Shown here: positions 53,869 through 63,700 of the stretch, piece after piece
Position numbering within the stretch: the stretch's first letter is position 1
Layout: each line of letters opens with the position of its first letter
From: Maribacter antarcticus DSM 21422
GTDB taxonomy: Bacteria; Bacteroidota; Bacteroidia; Flavobacteriales; Flavobacteriaceae
Assembly: GCF_000621125.1 (NCBI RefSeq)
Contig: NZ_JHZC01000004.1
Span: 703,843-767,842, forward strand
Direction of reading: 5' to 3'
DNA length: 64,000 nucleotides
Position numbers and translations under genes: made by a program
The notes under the pieces: model-generated
The model's database searches: none
What the model was told of the DNA's origin: nothing
What the model saw: the letters and a program-made list of their open reading frames with translations, nothing else

Positions 53869-55458
53869 ATGAAAACATATCCCAGTATATTCAATGATGT
53901 AATTGGTCCAGTTATGCGAGGGCCCTCTAGCTCGCATTGTGCAGCTTCTTTACGCATTGGCAGGATGTGTCTCGACTTAATGGATAGAGACATTGAAGAT
54001 GTCTATATTGAGTTTGACCCCAACGGTTCTTTGGCGACGACTCACAAAGGTCAAGGGTCAGATATGGGTTTGTTTGGAGGCTTTATGGGATGGGAAGCAG
54101 ATGAGAAACGACTACCAAATTATTTACAAGCAATTGATGAAGCTGGGATTAAAATTAAAATCGATATTCATCCTATTGGCGCCACACACCCCAATACCTA
54201 TAAGCTCACGCTAAAGAACGCTAAAGAAACCCGAGAGGTAACCGCCATTTCTACTGGGGGAGGCATGATAGAAGTTATTGAAATCGATGGGGCAGCCGTT
54301 TCTATGGCAGGCGATTATTTTCAAACCTTGGTTTATTGCAAATCGCCCAATACTATTGTTAGCCATATCGGACAAGCCTTTGTTTGTGATGAGATTGTAT
54401 TGCGCAATGGAAGGTCTTCGTTCATTGAAATCAAATCCAATCAATTTATTACAGCCGAACTAGAGGCGTCGCTACTAGAAATGGAAGAGGTGCTTTTTAT
54501 TAAGAAAATAAAACCCGTACTGCCAATAATGGCACGTAAGAATATCAAAGTTCCTTTTATTACTTGCAATGAAATGCTTGACTATAATACCGACAAGCAT
54601 CTTGAATTATGGGAGTTGGCCGTCGCCTATGAAAGTATGCGCGGTAATATTTCAGAGGAGCTTGTTTTTGAACATATGCGTTCCATTTTAAAAATAATGC
54701 GAAATGCCATTGAATTAGGGTTACAAGGAACAAAGTATGCCGATCGTATTCTAGGGCCTCAGTCGGTAACTTTTCAGGAACGGATGGACGGAAAAAAATT
54801 AGTAGAAGGGGATGTACTGAACCAGGTAATTCTATACACCTCCGCCATGATGGAAGTCAAAAGTTCTATGGGCGTTATTGTTGCGGCACCTACCGCAGGG
54901 TCTTGTGGAGCCTTGCCAGGTGCAATTATTGGTATCGGTAAAACATTGGAGCTTACAGAAGACGACATGGTAAAAGCAATGCTAGCTGCTGGAATTATCG
55001 GCGTTTTTATTGCAGCGCATGCCACTTTTGCCGCCGAAGTTGGGGGATGTATGGCCGAATGCGGATCCGGTTCGGGCATGGCAGCTGCAGGTATTGTTTC
55101 CTTAAAAAAAGGAACTTTAGATCAATCGCTTTCGGCAGCTTCGATGGCCTTGCAATCATGCTTGGGCATGATTTGCGATATGATTGCCGATCGGGTCGAA
55201 GCACCCTGTCTAAATAGAAATGTGATGGCGGCGACCAATGCAATTTCCTGCGCAAATATGGCCTTATCGGACTACAATCATTTGATTCCTTTAGACGAGG
55301 TTGTTGAAACTATGAAACGTGTAGGGGATGCCTTACCCAATGAGCTTTGTTGCACTGGCTTAGGAGGTCTTGCTATTACTAAAACGGCAAAGGAAATCGA
55401 AGCAAAATTAGCCAATGGGGAACGCACCAGTCATAAGACTTTTTTTAAGGTATGCTAA
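53869..55458 (+). CDS. L-serine dehydratase (single-chain, iron-sulfur type)
   Basis: Deaminates L-serine to pyruvate. The N-terminal beta domain has FNDVIGPVMRGPSSSHCAAS; the alpha domain has GVIVAAPTAGSCGALPG, AEVGGCMAECGSGSGMAAAGI and QSCLGMICDMIADRVEAPC, which hold the Cys ligands of the 4Fe-4S cluster. The start at 53869 (MKTYPSIF) is preferred because the family begins there; 53821 and 53860 are alternative in-frame ATGs. Length 529. A TauE/SafE permease follows at 39 bases, possibly unrelated. Confidence 0.94.
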   Translation: MKTYPSIFNDVIGPVMRGPSSSHCAASLRIGRMCLDLMDRDIEDVYIEFDPNGSLATTHKGQGSDMGLFGGFMGWEADEKRLPNYLQAIDEAGIKIKIDIHPIGATHPNTYKLTLKNAKETREVTAISTGGGMIEVIEIDGAAVSMAGDYFQTLVYCKSPNTIVSHIGQAFVCDEIVLRNGRSSFIEIKSNQFITAELEASLLEMEEVLFIKKIKPVLPIMARKNIKVPFITCNEMLDYNTDKHLELWELAVAYESMRGNISEELVFEHMRSILKIMRNAIELGLQGTKYADRILGPQSVTFQERMDGKKLVEGDVLNQVILYTSAMMEVKSSMGVIVAAPTAGSCGALPGAIIGIGKTLELTEDDMVKAMLAAGIIGVFIAAHATFAAEVGGCMAECGSGSGMAAAGIVSLKKGTLDQSLSAASMALQSCLGMICDMIADRVEAPCLNRNVMAATNAISCANMALSDYNHLIPLDEVVETMKRVGDALPNELCCTGLGGLAITKTAKEIEAKLANGERTSHKTFFKVC

Positions 55459-55497
55459 TGCGGATTCACGCGCTTTTAACACCCATATAAACTATCT

Positions 55498-56355
55498 ATG
55501 ATTATAACACTGTGGATTGCATTAGCAGGTTTGGCCATTTGGTTTGCCATTGTGTTAAGTAAAGACTTTTTTGACCATAGAAATAAATTGGAGGAGAGTA
55601 GTTGGCTAAAAACTTCGATTATTGGTTTTGTAGTTAATTTTTTTGATGTCCTTGGCATTGGTGCATTTGCACCTCAAACAGCCCTTCTTAAGTTCACAAA
55701 GCAAACAACAGACAAGTATATTCCCGGAACCATGAACGTGGCGAATACGCTTCCGGTGTTATTTCAGGCATTGATTTTCATCACTATTATCGAAGTAGAA
55801 CCAATAACCTTGGTGCTGATGTTCCTATCGGCCGCCTTGGGTGCCGTTTTTGGTGCAGGAGTAGTTGCAAAAATGTCAGAAAAAAAGATACGCCTAGTGA
55901 TGGGTTTCGCGCTATTGATTACCGCGTTTTTTATGTTAGCTACTAGTATGGAATGGATACAAGGGGGGGGACAAGCTATTGGCCTCACAGGTGTAAAATT
56001 AGCCATTGCAGTACTTGCAAATTTTGGATTGGGCGCCTTAATGACAGCTGGTATTGGATTATACGCACCCTGTATGGCACTGGTATTTGCCTTGGGCATG
56101 TCGCCCGAGGTCGCTTTTCCAATTATGATGGGGTCTTGCGCTTTTTTGATGCCCCCAGCTTCGGTGCGGTTTATCCGTGAAAAAGCCTATAATAGAAAAG
56201 CGGCAGTTGCCATGGCAATCCCGGGAATTGTAGCGGTGGGCCTTGCCGCTTTTGTCGTTAAGTCCTTGCCCTTAGAAATACTTCGATGGATGGTAATCGG
56301 TGTGATTCTCTACACGTCGGGAGTGATGCTGCATGCTGGATTTACCAAAAAATAA
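55498..56355 (+). CDS. TauE/SafE family permease
   Basis: Inner-membrane anion permease with about eight helices. TauE/SafE features are ALAGLAIWFAIVLSKDFFDH at the N-terminus, the GIGAFAPQTALLKFT repeat, FGAGVVAKMSEKKIRLVMG and the second repeat FGLGALMTAGIGLYAPCMALVFALGMSPEVAFPIMMGS (two parts). Length 285. The substrate (sulfite, sulfonate or other anion) cannot be told. Confidence 0.88.
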   Translation: MIITLWIALAGLAIWFAIVLSKDFFDHRNKLEESSWLKTSIIGFVVNFFDVLGIGAFAPQTALLKFTKQTTDKYIPGTMNVANTLPVLFQALIFITIIEVEPITLVLMFLSAALGAVFGAGVVAKMSEKKIRLVMGFALLITAFFMLATSMEWIQGGGQAIGLTGVKLAIAVLANFGLGALMTAGIGLYAPCMALVFALGMSPEVAFPIMMGSCAFLMPPASVRFIREKAYNRKAAVAMAIPGIVAVGLAAFVVKSLPLEILRWMVIGVILYTSGVMLHAGFTKK

Positions 56356-56379
56356 ACTTTCTGTGAATTGTTGGCCGAG

Positions 56380-58053
56380 CTATCCTTTTTTAAAATCGGA
56401 CTCCATAAGTACCAAGAAATTGGGGTCAAGTACTAGCTTTTCAGGTATAAAGTCAACAGAAAAACGAATAGTATTTGATTTCTTATCTAGGTGTATTTTT
56501 TTAATACGCTGCTGTTCTTTTTGTGACCCATATACACCTACCTCTAGGGGCATTTTGAATACACTACCATCGGTCTGTACTTGATCAAGAACTATTGTGA
56601 CTTCTTTCTTCTTCGAATCAAAACGCCATGTGCCCTTATATTTCAAAGTACCTGGTTCGTAGAGCCATTGTTGAAAAAAAGGGTTAAGATCTACACCGGA
56701 GACTTCTTCCATTTCTCTGCGAAAGTCATCCGTAGTAGCATTTACATCTTTGTATTTCTTGTAATACGATTTAATTCCTTTCCAGAAAACATCAGTACCT
56801 ATCATGCCGCGTAACATGTGTAGTATCCAACTCCCTTTTTGATAGGTTTGTATAGAAACTACCTTTGACATATCTGTAAGATTATCATGGACAATGCGAT
56901 ACTTTGGATTTTTTAAATAAAAATTATCCACGGTTTTCTTACTTTTAATGAGTCCCTCCACAAAGGCGTCCTTTCCATAGTGATGCTCTATGAAGAGTAA
57001 TGTAAAGTAGGTGGCGAAACCTTCACTCAACCACACATCGTCCCAATCGTATTCTGTCACAGAATTTCCAAACCATTGATGGGCTACTTCATGGATGACC
57101 ACATTACGCCAGCGTTCATTTCTATCACCTACCACGGAGTTTTCGCTGTAAAGAATGGCAGAAGCAGCTTCCATACCGCCACTTACACTGTTGGATTGAA
57201 TATTGGCTAATTTCTCATAGGAAAAAGGTCCAATACGGTCGCTATAAAATGCTAAGGCACTTTTCGTTGGAACGGCAAAATCATAAAACCCGGCATTCCT
57301 ATCTTGTGGGTACACCCATGTTTCAATTGATTTTCCATCAAATTCATCCACATATTGTACGGCAAACTCGGCAACACCCAATACATACAGCCAAGTCGCT
57401 ATGGGAACCGATTGCTTCCAGTGTGTAAGCCGCTCGCCATTCGGTAAATTGGTTTCCTCGACTTTTAAACCATTGGAAACAACCTGGTAATGGTCGGGCG
57501 CAGTAACTATAAATTCGCATGTGGCCTTGTCATAAGGATGATCAATAGTAGCCAACCAGTTCCTACCTTTGTTAGGCCAATTATCACTAAAAAAAGTGCG
57601 ATCTCCATATTTATTATTTGCAATCTTAAGACCAGTAGCCGGCACACCTTTGTACATAACCGTGTAGCTACTGCGTTGTTCTAAAGTGGATGGTGTTGGG
57701 AGCTGAATAGTCAACACATCATTCTCATGGGTGTAGGCTAAGGTTTTCCCTTCTGAAATAACTTTGCTAACCACCATACCCCTATTTTCCTGTTTTTCCG
57801 AAGCCTTTATTAAATCAAGCCGTAAACGTGTTTCACCGGCTGCCAAGTAGCGTATGTCAATAGTCTCCTCGCAACTAATTTCATCGGTAATATCTGATAC
57901 TTTTATATTAAACCTGTAGTTTACGGCATCTATATTTGGGTTTTTTGGGTACCTATCCGAAAATGGAAGTGCCATCAAGCTATACACGGGTAAAACAAGT
58001 AGAATTAGTAAAAGGCGGATTTGCATACGGTGGTGATTTAGGGTGTACTTCAT
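56380..58053 (-). CDS. M1 family aminopeptidase, secreted
   Basis: Zinc aminopeptidase. The signal peptide MQIRLLLILLVLPVYSLMALP is near the start (the ATG at 58035, MQIRLL, is an alternative to 58053). The exopeptidase motif GGMEAASA precedes the zinc site HEVAHQWFGNSVTEYDWDDVWLSEGFATYF (HExxH plus distal Glu). Length 557, shorter than the ~860 residues of PepN because it lacks the C-terminal helical domain. It probably digests peptides in the periplasm. The M24 peptidase gene lies 9 bases upstream, so they share a transcript. Confidence 0.92.
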   Translation of the reverse strand: MKYTLNHHRMQIRLLLILLVLPVYSLMALPFSDRYPKNPNIDAVNYRFNIKVSDITDEISCEETIDIRYLAAGETRLRLDLIKASEKQENRGMVVSKVISEGKTLAYTHENDVLTIQLPTPSTLEQRSSYTVMYKGVPATGLKIANNKYGDRTFFSDNWPNKGRNWLATIDHPYDKATCEFIVTAPDHYQVVSNGLKVEETNLPNGERLTHWKQSVPIATWLYVLGVAEFAVQYVDEFDGKSIETWVYPQDRNAGFYDFAVPTKSALAFYSDRIGPFSYEKLANIQSNSVSGGMEAASAILYSENSVVGDRNERWRNVVIHEVAHQWFGNSVTEYDWDDVWLSEGFATYFTLLFIEHHYGKDAFVEGLIKSKKTVDNFYLKNPKYRIVHDNLTDMSKVVSIQTYQKGSWILHMLRGMIGTDVFWKGIKSYYKKYKDVNATTDDFRREMEEVSGVDLNPFFQQWLYEPGTLKYKGTWRFDSKKKEVTIVLDQVQTDGSVFKMPLEVGVYGSQKEQQRIKKIHLDKKSNTIRFSVDFIPEKLVLDPNFLVLMESDFKKG

Positions 58054-58062
58054 ATTCAGTTT

Positions 58063-59514
58063 TTAGTTTTTGAACGGTAGTTCGGTAGGTGGGTGAAATT
58101 CTATTAGTCCCTCTTCTTTGATAGTCTTTTCGATAGCTTCTATCGAAGAAGGAACAAAGGCACTTAAATTTTCAACCCCATCTTCAGTCACTAAGGCCAT
58201 ATCTTCAATTCGGATGTACAAGCGCTCCTCGGGTATCCATATCATGGGATCTATGGTGAATACCATGCCCGCTCTCAAAGGAACGCGGTGTACGACACCC
58301 ACATCATGCACCGCCATACCCACGGGGTGTTGAAAATGACCCCTGAATTTCACCCCTTCCTGTACCGCTTTTAAGTAGTGTGGTTTGGTAAATGTTTTTC
58401 CCTTTAAATACTGTTTCATATCGGCAGCAGCAAAATCCAGTACTTCATCTGAGGTTATACCAGGTTTTACATACTTAAAAAGGGCATCTCTGTAGGCTTC
58501 AATATACGTATAGAGCGCTGTTTGAGATTTGTCGAATTTTCCGTTAACAGGCCATATTCGGGTAACATCGCTGGTGTAATACCGATAATCTGGCGCATAG
58601 TCCATCAAGACCAAATCACCGGTGTTTAAGATATCCGTTTTATGAAAATAGTGGCCCATATAGGCGTTAGTGCCTCCTCCTATAATAGAAGCATAGCCGT
58701 CGCCTCTGGCGCCATTTAAGTGGAAAACGTATTTGGCGGCAGCATCAAGCTGATATTCGTAAACCTCTGGTGCGGTAGAACGCATCGCTTCCATGATGCC
58801 CAACCCAGCAATTTGCGTGGCTTTTCGTATTAATACGATTTCTTCTTTACTTTTAATCAAACGCATCTCATCTAATATCGGAGAAAGGTCCCGAATTTCG
58901 AATTGCGGGAATTGCGAGTTTATTTTATTCACAAATAGGGACTCTTTCGTAGCACTGGCATCCCATGGGTCTGCCGCGGCACGTGCCTGACCGTATAAAA
59001 GCTCGTCTCGACTATCGTTTCCCGTTTCAGCCGGACTTAAAGGAGTATATAAAAAGGGGGCGTTCGCTTTGATTAAACCGGTCCGGAGTAAATCGGACGA
59101 TAAGAACTCATATCCTTTCACTTTATCAACCCCAGTTAGTTTTTTTACCAGCGCTTCATCTTCAGCAGATAATATTTTTCCTTGCCCGTTTTCTCTTCCT
59201 TCATCTCGGTGCGGGAGGTACAAAACCGTCTGTTTGTTTTTTCCATTCAACAGAAGATAGGCATGATCGCTCTCTAATCCGGTAAGGTAGTAGAAGGTAT
59301 TCGATTGACGAAAAACACTAAATCCAGCCCTTCCGCCAGTCCCTTGAATAAGTGCTATCGCATTGTTTCCTATCGCCTCAAATAGATTCGTTCGTCTTTC
59401 TGTAAAATTTTCAACTGAGAAATCTGTTTGGTAATGATGGTTGTCTTGAGAAAACAGAGGGGAGACGGAAAAAAGGAACAAGAACAGCACAAATATTCTA
59501 ACGGTATTTATCAT
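58063..59514 (-). CDS. M24B Xaa-Pro aminopeptidase-like protein, secreted
   Basis: Two-metal 'pita-bread' aminopeptidase. Signal peptide FVLFLFLFSVSPLFSQD. Metal residues: DYAPDYRYYTSDVTRIW (two Asp), HPVGMAVHD (His), FTIDPM and RIEDM. The first of the two C-terminal Glu ligands is Asp (TIDPM instead of TIEPG), which may be a lineage variant or may weaken the site. The N-terminal creatinase-type domain covers about 40-210. Length 483. Probably cleaves N-terminal residues before proline in the periplasm, in an operon with the M1 gene. Confidence 0.9.
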   Translation of the reverse strand: MINTVRIFVLFLFLFSVSPLFSQDNHHYQTDFSVENFTERRTNLFEAIGNNAIALIQGTGGRAGFSVFRQSNTFYYLTGLESDHAYLLLNGKNKQTVLYLPHRDEGRENGQGKILSAEDEALVKKLTGVDKVKGYEFLSSDLLRTGLIKANAPFLYTPLSPAETGNDSRDELLYGQARAAADPWDASATKESLFVNKINSQFPQFEIRDLSPILDEMRLIKSKEEIVLIRKATQIAGLGIMEAMRSTAPEVYEYQLDAAAKYVFHLNGARGDGYASIIGGGTNAYMGHYFHKTDILNTGDLVLMDYAPDYRYYTSDVTRIWPVNGKFDKSQTALYTYIEAYRDALFKYVKPGITSDEVLDFAAADMKQYLKGKTFTKPHYLKAVQEGVKFRGHFQHPVGMAVHDVGVVHRVPLRAGMVFTIDPMIWIPEERLYIRIEDMALVTEDGVENLSAFVPSSIEAIEKTIKEEGLIEFHPPTELPFKN

Positions 59515-59769
59515 TGTAATAAATGTTTTAATTGAAAACTGGTTTTAATAAAAATTTGATGATTTACTAATATACTACAAAATGATTTTTTACATACGGC
59601 GGGATAAGAATAATACAGTATTTATAAAAACCTTAGAAAGAATCAAAAGCCAAGTTTGAATGGTCTTTTAATAGAATGTCCGCTATATGTGTTAATAAAA
59701 CGAATGCCTTCCTAAGATAGCAATAGAAGCTTCCAGAATAAAATTTTCTTCCTATACTAGCAATTGTAT

Positions 59770-60414
59770 TTATTCAAATGTATGGCGTTGCTCTTCTGTT
59801 GAAGATGCCCCTAGTAATTGGTTAAATGTACTTATACTATCAAAATTTTGGGTAATTGCTCCAGAGACCGCAATTCCAGAAATACCTGTTTCTAGTAGTT
59901 CAGTAACATCTTCTTTGGTTATGCCTCCAATACCAATAATTGGTGTTTTGGTATGTAAGGCTTCCAGTATTACGGTATAACCGTTTAAACCTAGAACCGG
60001 AGGCATATTATCTTTGCTTGTTGTGCCCCTAAATGGGCCTAAACTTATATAATCGACTTCTTTAATTAGTAAGGTTTCGCAATCTTGTACCGTATTTGCA
60101 GAACCACCAATGGTTTGCCAGGGGTATAGCTGTTTTCTGGCTGCAACAGGGCAGGAGTCTGTTGTCTCTAAGTGTACTCCATCTGCTTTAATCTCTTTCG
60201 CTATTTTGTAATGTTCGTTAATGATTAATCTGGTTTGATAGTGAGACGTGATTTCCCTAGCCTCCTTAGCTATCTTTAAAAATTTCTTTTCTGAAACATT
60301 TTTTAAACGGAATTGAACTAATTCTATTCCAGAAGTGCACGCTTTTTGAATATTCTCCAGATGCTCTTTAGCAGAGCTTCCTTGTGATAAATAATGTAGT
60401 TTAGGTATAATCAT
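59770..60414 (-). CDS. Thiamine phosphate synthase / TenI family protein
   Basis: TIM-barrel protein of the ThiE/TenI family, joining the thiazole and pyrimidine halves of thiamine. Blocks: IELVQFRLKNVSEKKFLKIA, LIINEHYKIAKEIKADGVHLE, YISLGPFRGTTSKDN, VLGLNGY and PIIGIGGITKEDVTELLETGISGIAVSGAI (two parts). The start at 60414 (MIIPKLHYLSQG) fits; the ATG at 60459 adds a charged extension. The diphosphate-binding residues of ThiE are close to complete, but TenI proteins look similar, so I leave out the symbol. Length 214. No TPP riboswitch was found. Confidence 0.8.
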   Translation of the reverse strand: MIIPKLHYLSQGSSAKEHLENIQKACTSGIELVQFRLKNVSEKKFLKIAKEAREITSHYQTRLIINEHYKIAKEIKADGVHLETTDSCPVAARKQLYPWQTIGGSANTVQDCETLLIKEVDYISLGPFRGTTSKDNMPPVLGLNGYTVILEALHTKTPIIGIGGITKEDVTELLETGISGIAVSGAITQNFDSISTFNQLLGASSTEEQRHTFE

Positions 60415-60784
60415 GTCTTCGTTTTTGGATATATTTTTGTTAGAGGCGGCGTCTTTCAAGTTTTTCGCTACTAAAAAAGTACTGATTAAAGCGGAAGATA
60501 AAACATAAGCGCTTCCTTTTTTTATATATCACTTATGAATAAATACAAGCATTTGTTTGTGGCTTCTTGAACCAAGGTTTTGTCATGTAATTTCTACCAA
60601 AATCAAACGATTCAATAAAGGTATTGATTAAGGTATTTAATACTTTAGGAAAATTATAATAAATGTATTCAGGATAAGATAAATTGGTAAATGATGAATA
60701 CTCCTACTATAAGCCTAATATTTAGTGTGGCTATTATCAGATTCTCATTTCAGTAAACATTTAAAAAAAATGCTTCTAATTTAC
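60415..60784. other. Intergenic region, no gene seen
   Basis: About 370 bases between the ThiE-like gene and the end of the large repeat protein (both minus strand). No riboswitch, RNA or coding frame could be supported. Confidence 0.5.
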
Positions 60785-63700
60785 TTAGTTCTTTTTAACG
60801 CTATTGGTAATCCAACGGTTTGTAATAACCGTTCTTGGGCTTACGGTTAGCGTAATTTCATTGGATAGCGTCTGGTCGCAGACAAAAGAAGTACGTGTAA
60901 TACTGGCACGGTACATAAAACCCTTTTTAGTAAGAGGTATAGAAAGTATGGTAAGGCTACTAGTTAATGCACCTGCATATTCAGTACCATCAATAATACC
61001 CGTATAGTTAGCACCACCATCGGTACTTTCTTGCCATTGGTACTGGTCGGCACCCGTTTCAGTTAAACTGAATGTAGCATCAGCACCACTAAACACATTT
61101 TGGCTAAGAGGTTGTAATGTTATTGTAGGTGCTGCACCAGGCTCCTTAAAATCGTAAACACTATTTGCATCTAAATCTGCTGGTGATGTATAGCCTCCTT
61201 GGCCTATTACGAGACCATTTAGATCAACTACTACGGGTGAATTTCCTAAAATTTGATCGCTATCAGGATCAGTAAAACCACCTTCTATCGCATCTGGACA
61301 GCCGTCTCCGTCTGAGTCTAGGTCTAGGCTGTTTGGAATGCCGTCGTTATCTATGTCGCAGGTTAAAGCTAATTCATATTCCAAAATAACAAGACCATTC
61401 CCTCCATTTCCTCCTCCGTTATTTCCTCCTACACCAATACCTGCGGTATAATCGGAGTCAGCGATATTGGGAGGTACTTGCAAATTTCCAGTTGTGGTAG
61501 AACCATTTGAGGTGCTTGGGCTAATATATCCTGAGCCACCACCGCCACCATGTTCATTATTCCCAGAAATATTACCTGATGCACCACCATAAAATCCACC
61601 ACCACCAGCACCACCATTTTCAACTGCATCACCTCCGATAAGGAAGCTACCTATATTCCCATTAGTATTTGCAAGTCCTCCTGATGTTTGAGAACCTCCT
61701 TGTCCACCATTTACAGGATAACTACTTGCATCACCTCCTTTAGTTCCACCTCCTTCTCCTGCATATGACCCACCACTAGAATAGGCAGGCATGGTTCCTC
61801 CACCACCCGCTATAGCTATAATTTGATTTACATTGACGGATGAGGGATTAGATAATGAAACTAAACCCAATGCTGACATTCCACCACCCGAACCACAATT
61901 CCTTCCTGAAGCGATAATCAAACCAGCACCCCCATTACCATAAGTCGGACCTCCAGTCGAAGAATTTCCACCTTCTCCTACTGTTACAATTAGTTGAGTG
62001 GTTCCTCCAGGAAGAGCACTTATGGGGATTTCTATCTCAGTATAACCACCTGCTCCTCCAGTTCCTCTCAAATTTCTTTGGTCGCCTCTTCCACCAGCAC
62101 CCCAAATTTTTGCTCTGACCAAATTTGCTCCAATAGGTATGATAGATATTTGATCCCCTCCTGTATAACTGTAAACTTGGTTTATTAGAGGATTACATTC
62201 TTCCGTATTTAAAATACCATCATTATCATCATCTAAATCACAAATATCTGAAACACCATCACTATCGGTATCTAAATATCCCGAAGTAACCGCATCACAA
62301 CATACTACGATACTTGAGTCTTGACTACTGCCCACTGTTTGACCGCTTGCCGTTGCTACGATTGGAATTCCATCTGCATCTACACCACCTGTTAATTGAT
62401 TATTATTAAGGTCAGTTATTGTAAATGTACCACCACCTTCTATCGCATCTGGACAGCCGTCTCCGTCTGAGTCTAGGTCTAGGCTGTTTGGAAAGCCGTC
62501 GTTGTCTAAATCAGTAGTACCTTCTTCCGTATCTAAAATACCATCATTGTCATCATCTAAATCACAAACATCTGCAATACCGTCATTATCTGTATCTAGA
62601 TTACCAAAAGCTAAATCACACTGACAGATTACATCTTGTACAGTTAAGTCTTGACTACTGCCTATCGTTTGACTACTTGCCGTTGCTACGATTGGAATTC
62701 CATCTGCATCTACACCACCTGTTAATTGATTATTATTAAGGTCAGTTATTGTAAATGTACCACCACCTTCTATCGCATCTGGACAGCCGTCTCCGTCTGA
62801 GTCTAGGTCTAGGCTGTTTGGAAAGCCGTCGTTGTCTAAATCAGTAGTACCTTCTTCCGTATCTAAAATACCATCATTGTCATCATCTAAATCACAAATA
62901 TCTGAAACACCATCACTATCGGTATCTAAATATCCCGAAGTAACCGCATCACACTGACAGATTACATCTTGTACAGTTAAGTCTTGACTACTGCCTATCG
63001 TTTGACCACTTGCCGTTGCTACGATTGGAATTCCATCTGCATCTACACCACCTGCTAATTGATTATTATTAAGGTCAGCATATGTAAATGTACTACCACC
63101 TTCTATCGCATCTATACAACCATCACCGTCTGAGTCTAGGTCTAAGCTGTTTGGTATGCCGTCGTTGTCGGTGTCTATTAAGCATGTAAAGTATAGGGCT
63201 TCTATTGCATTGATATCTGGGCCCGCAGTTCCTCCTGAACCGTTACTAACTGCAAAGAGTTTTACTGCATCAAAACTTAGTTGACCCATAGCAAAGGCGT
63301 TACCAAAGGCAGCATCAATATCTATCACATTCTGAGTTTGACCTACAAAGTAAAATCCTTGACCATCGATTGTAAAAGATTGTCCACTCCCATTTAGAAG
63401 TGCTAAAGTTGAAGCGTCAGGCCGCAGTCTGACTCCCATAGTTTCGGGACTACCTATTTCAAAAACTCTAAAATCATTTTGCGCATCACCAGAATTTGAT
63501 AGGTATGCGTTTGTGAAACCTAAAGTTAAATAATCTCCTGCTGAACCTCCTAAAGAAACGTACCCACTACTTCCAGGTGGATTTGGTGCACTTGAAGCCC
63601 CTAGAGCCGATGTAGGATCATCTGCATTGTCACCCACAATTGGGTTGTCTGTGTATTCTATTACATTACCCGCATATAAGTTAGTTGTACATATATTCTC

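Noticed and set aside
60415..60784. TPP riboswitch before the ThiE-like gene
   Set aside because: The conserved CTGAGA element and the second conserved motif are not found on the minus strand.
61429..61632. Separate 67-codon frame in the Gly-rich part of the large protein
   Set aside because: It is an alternative frame of the glycine-rich repeat; the composition is a by-product of GGT/GGA-rich DNA.
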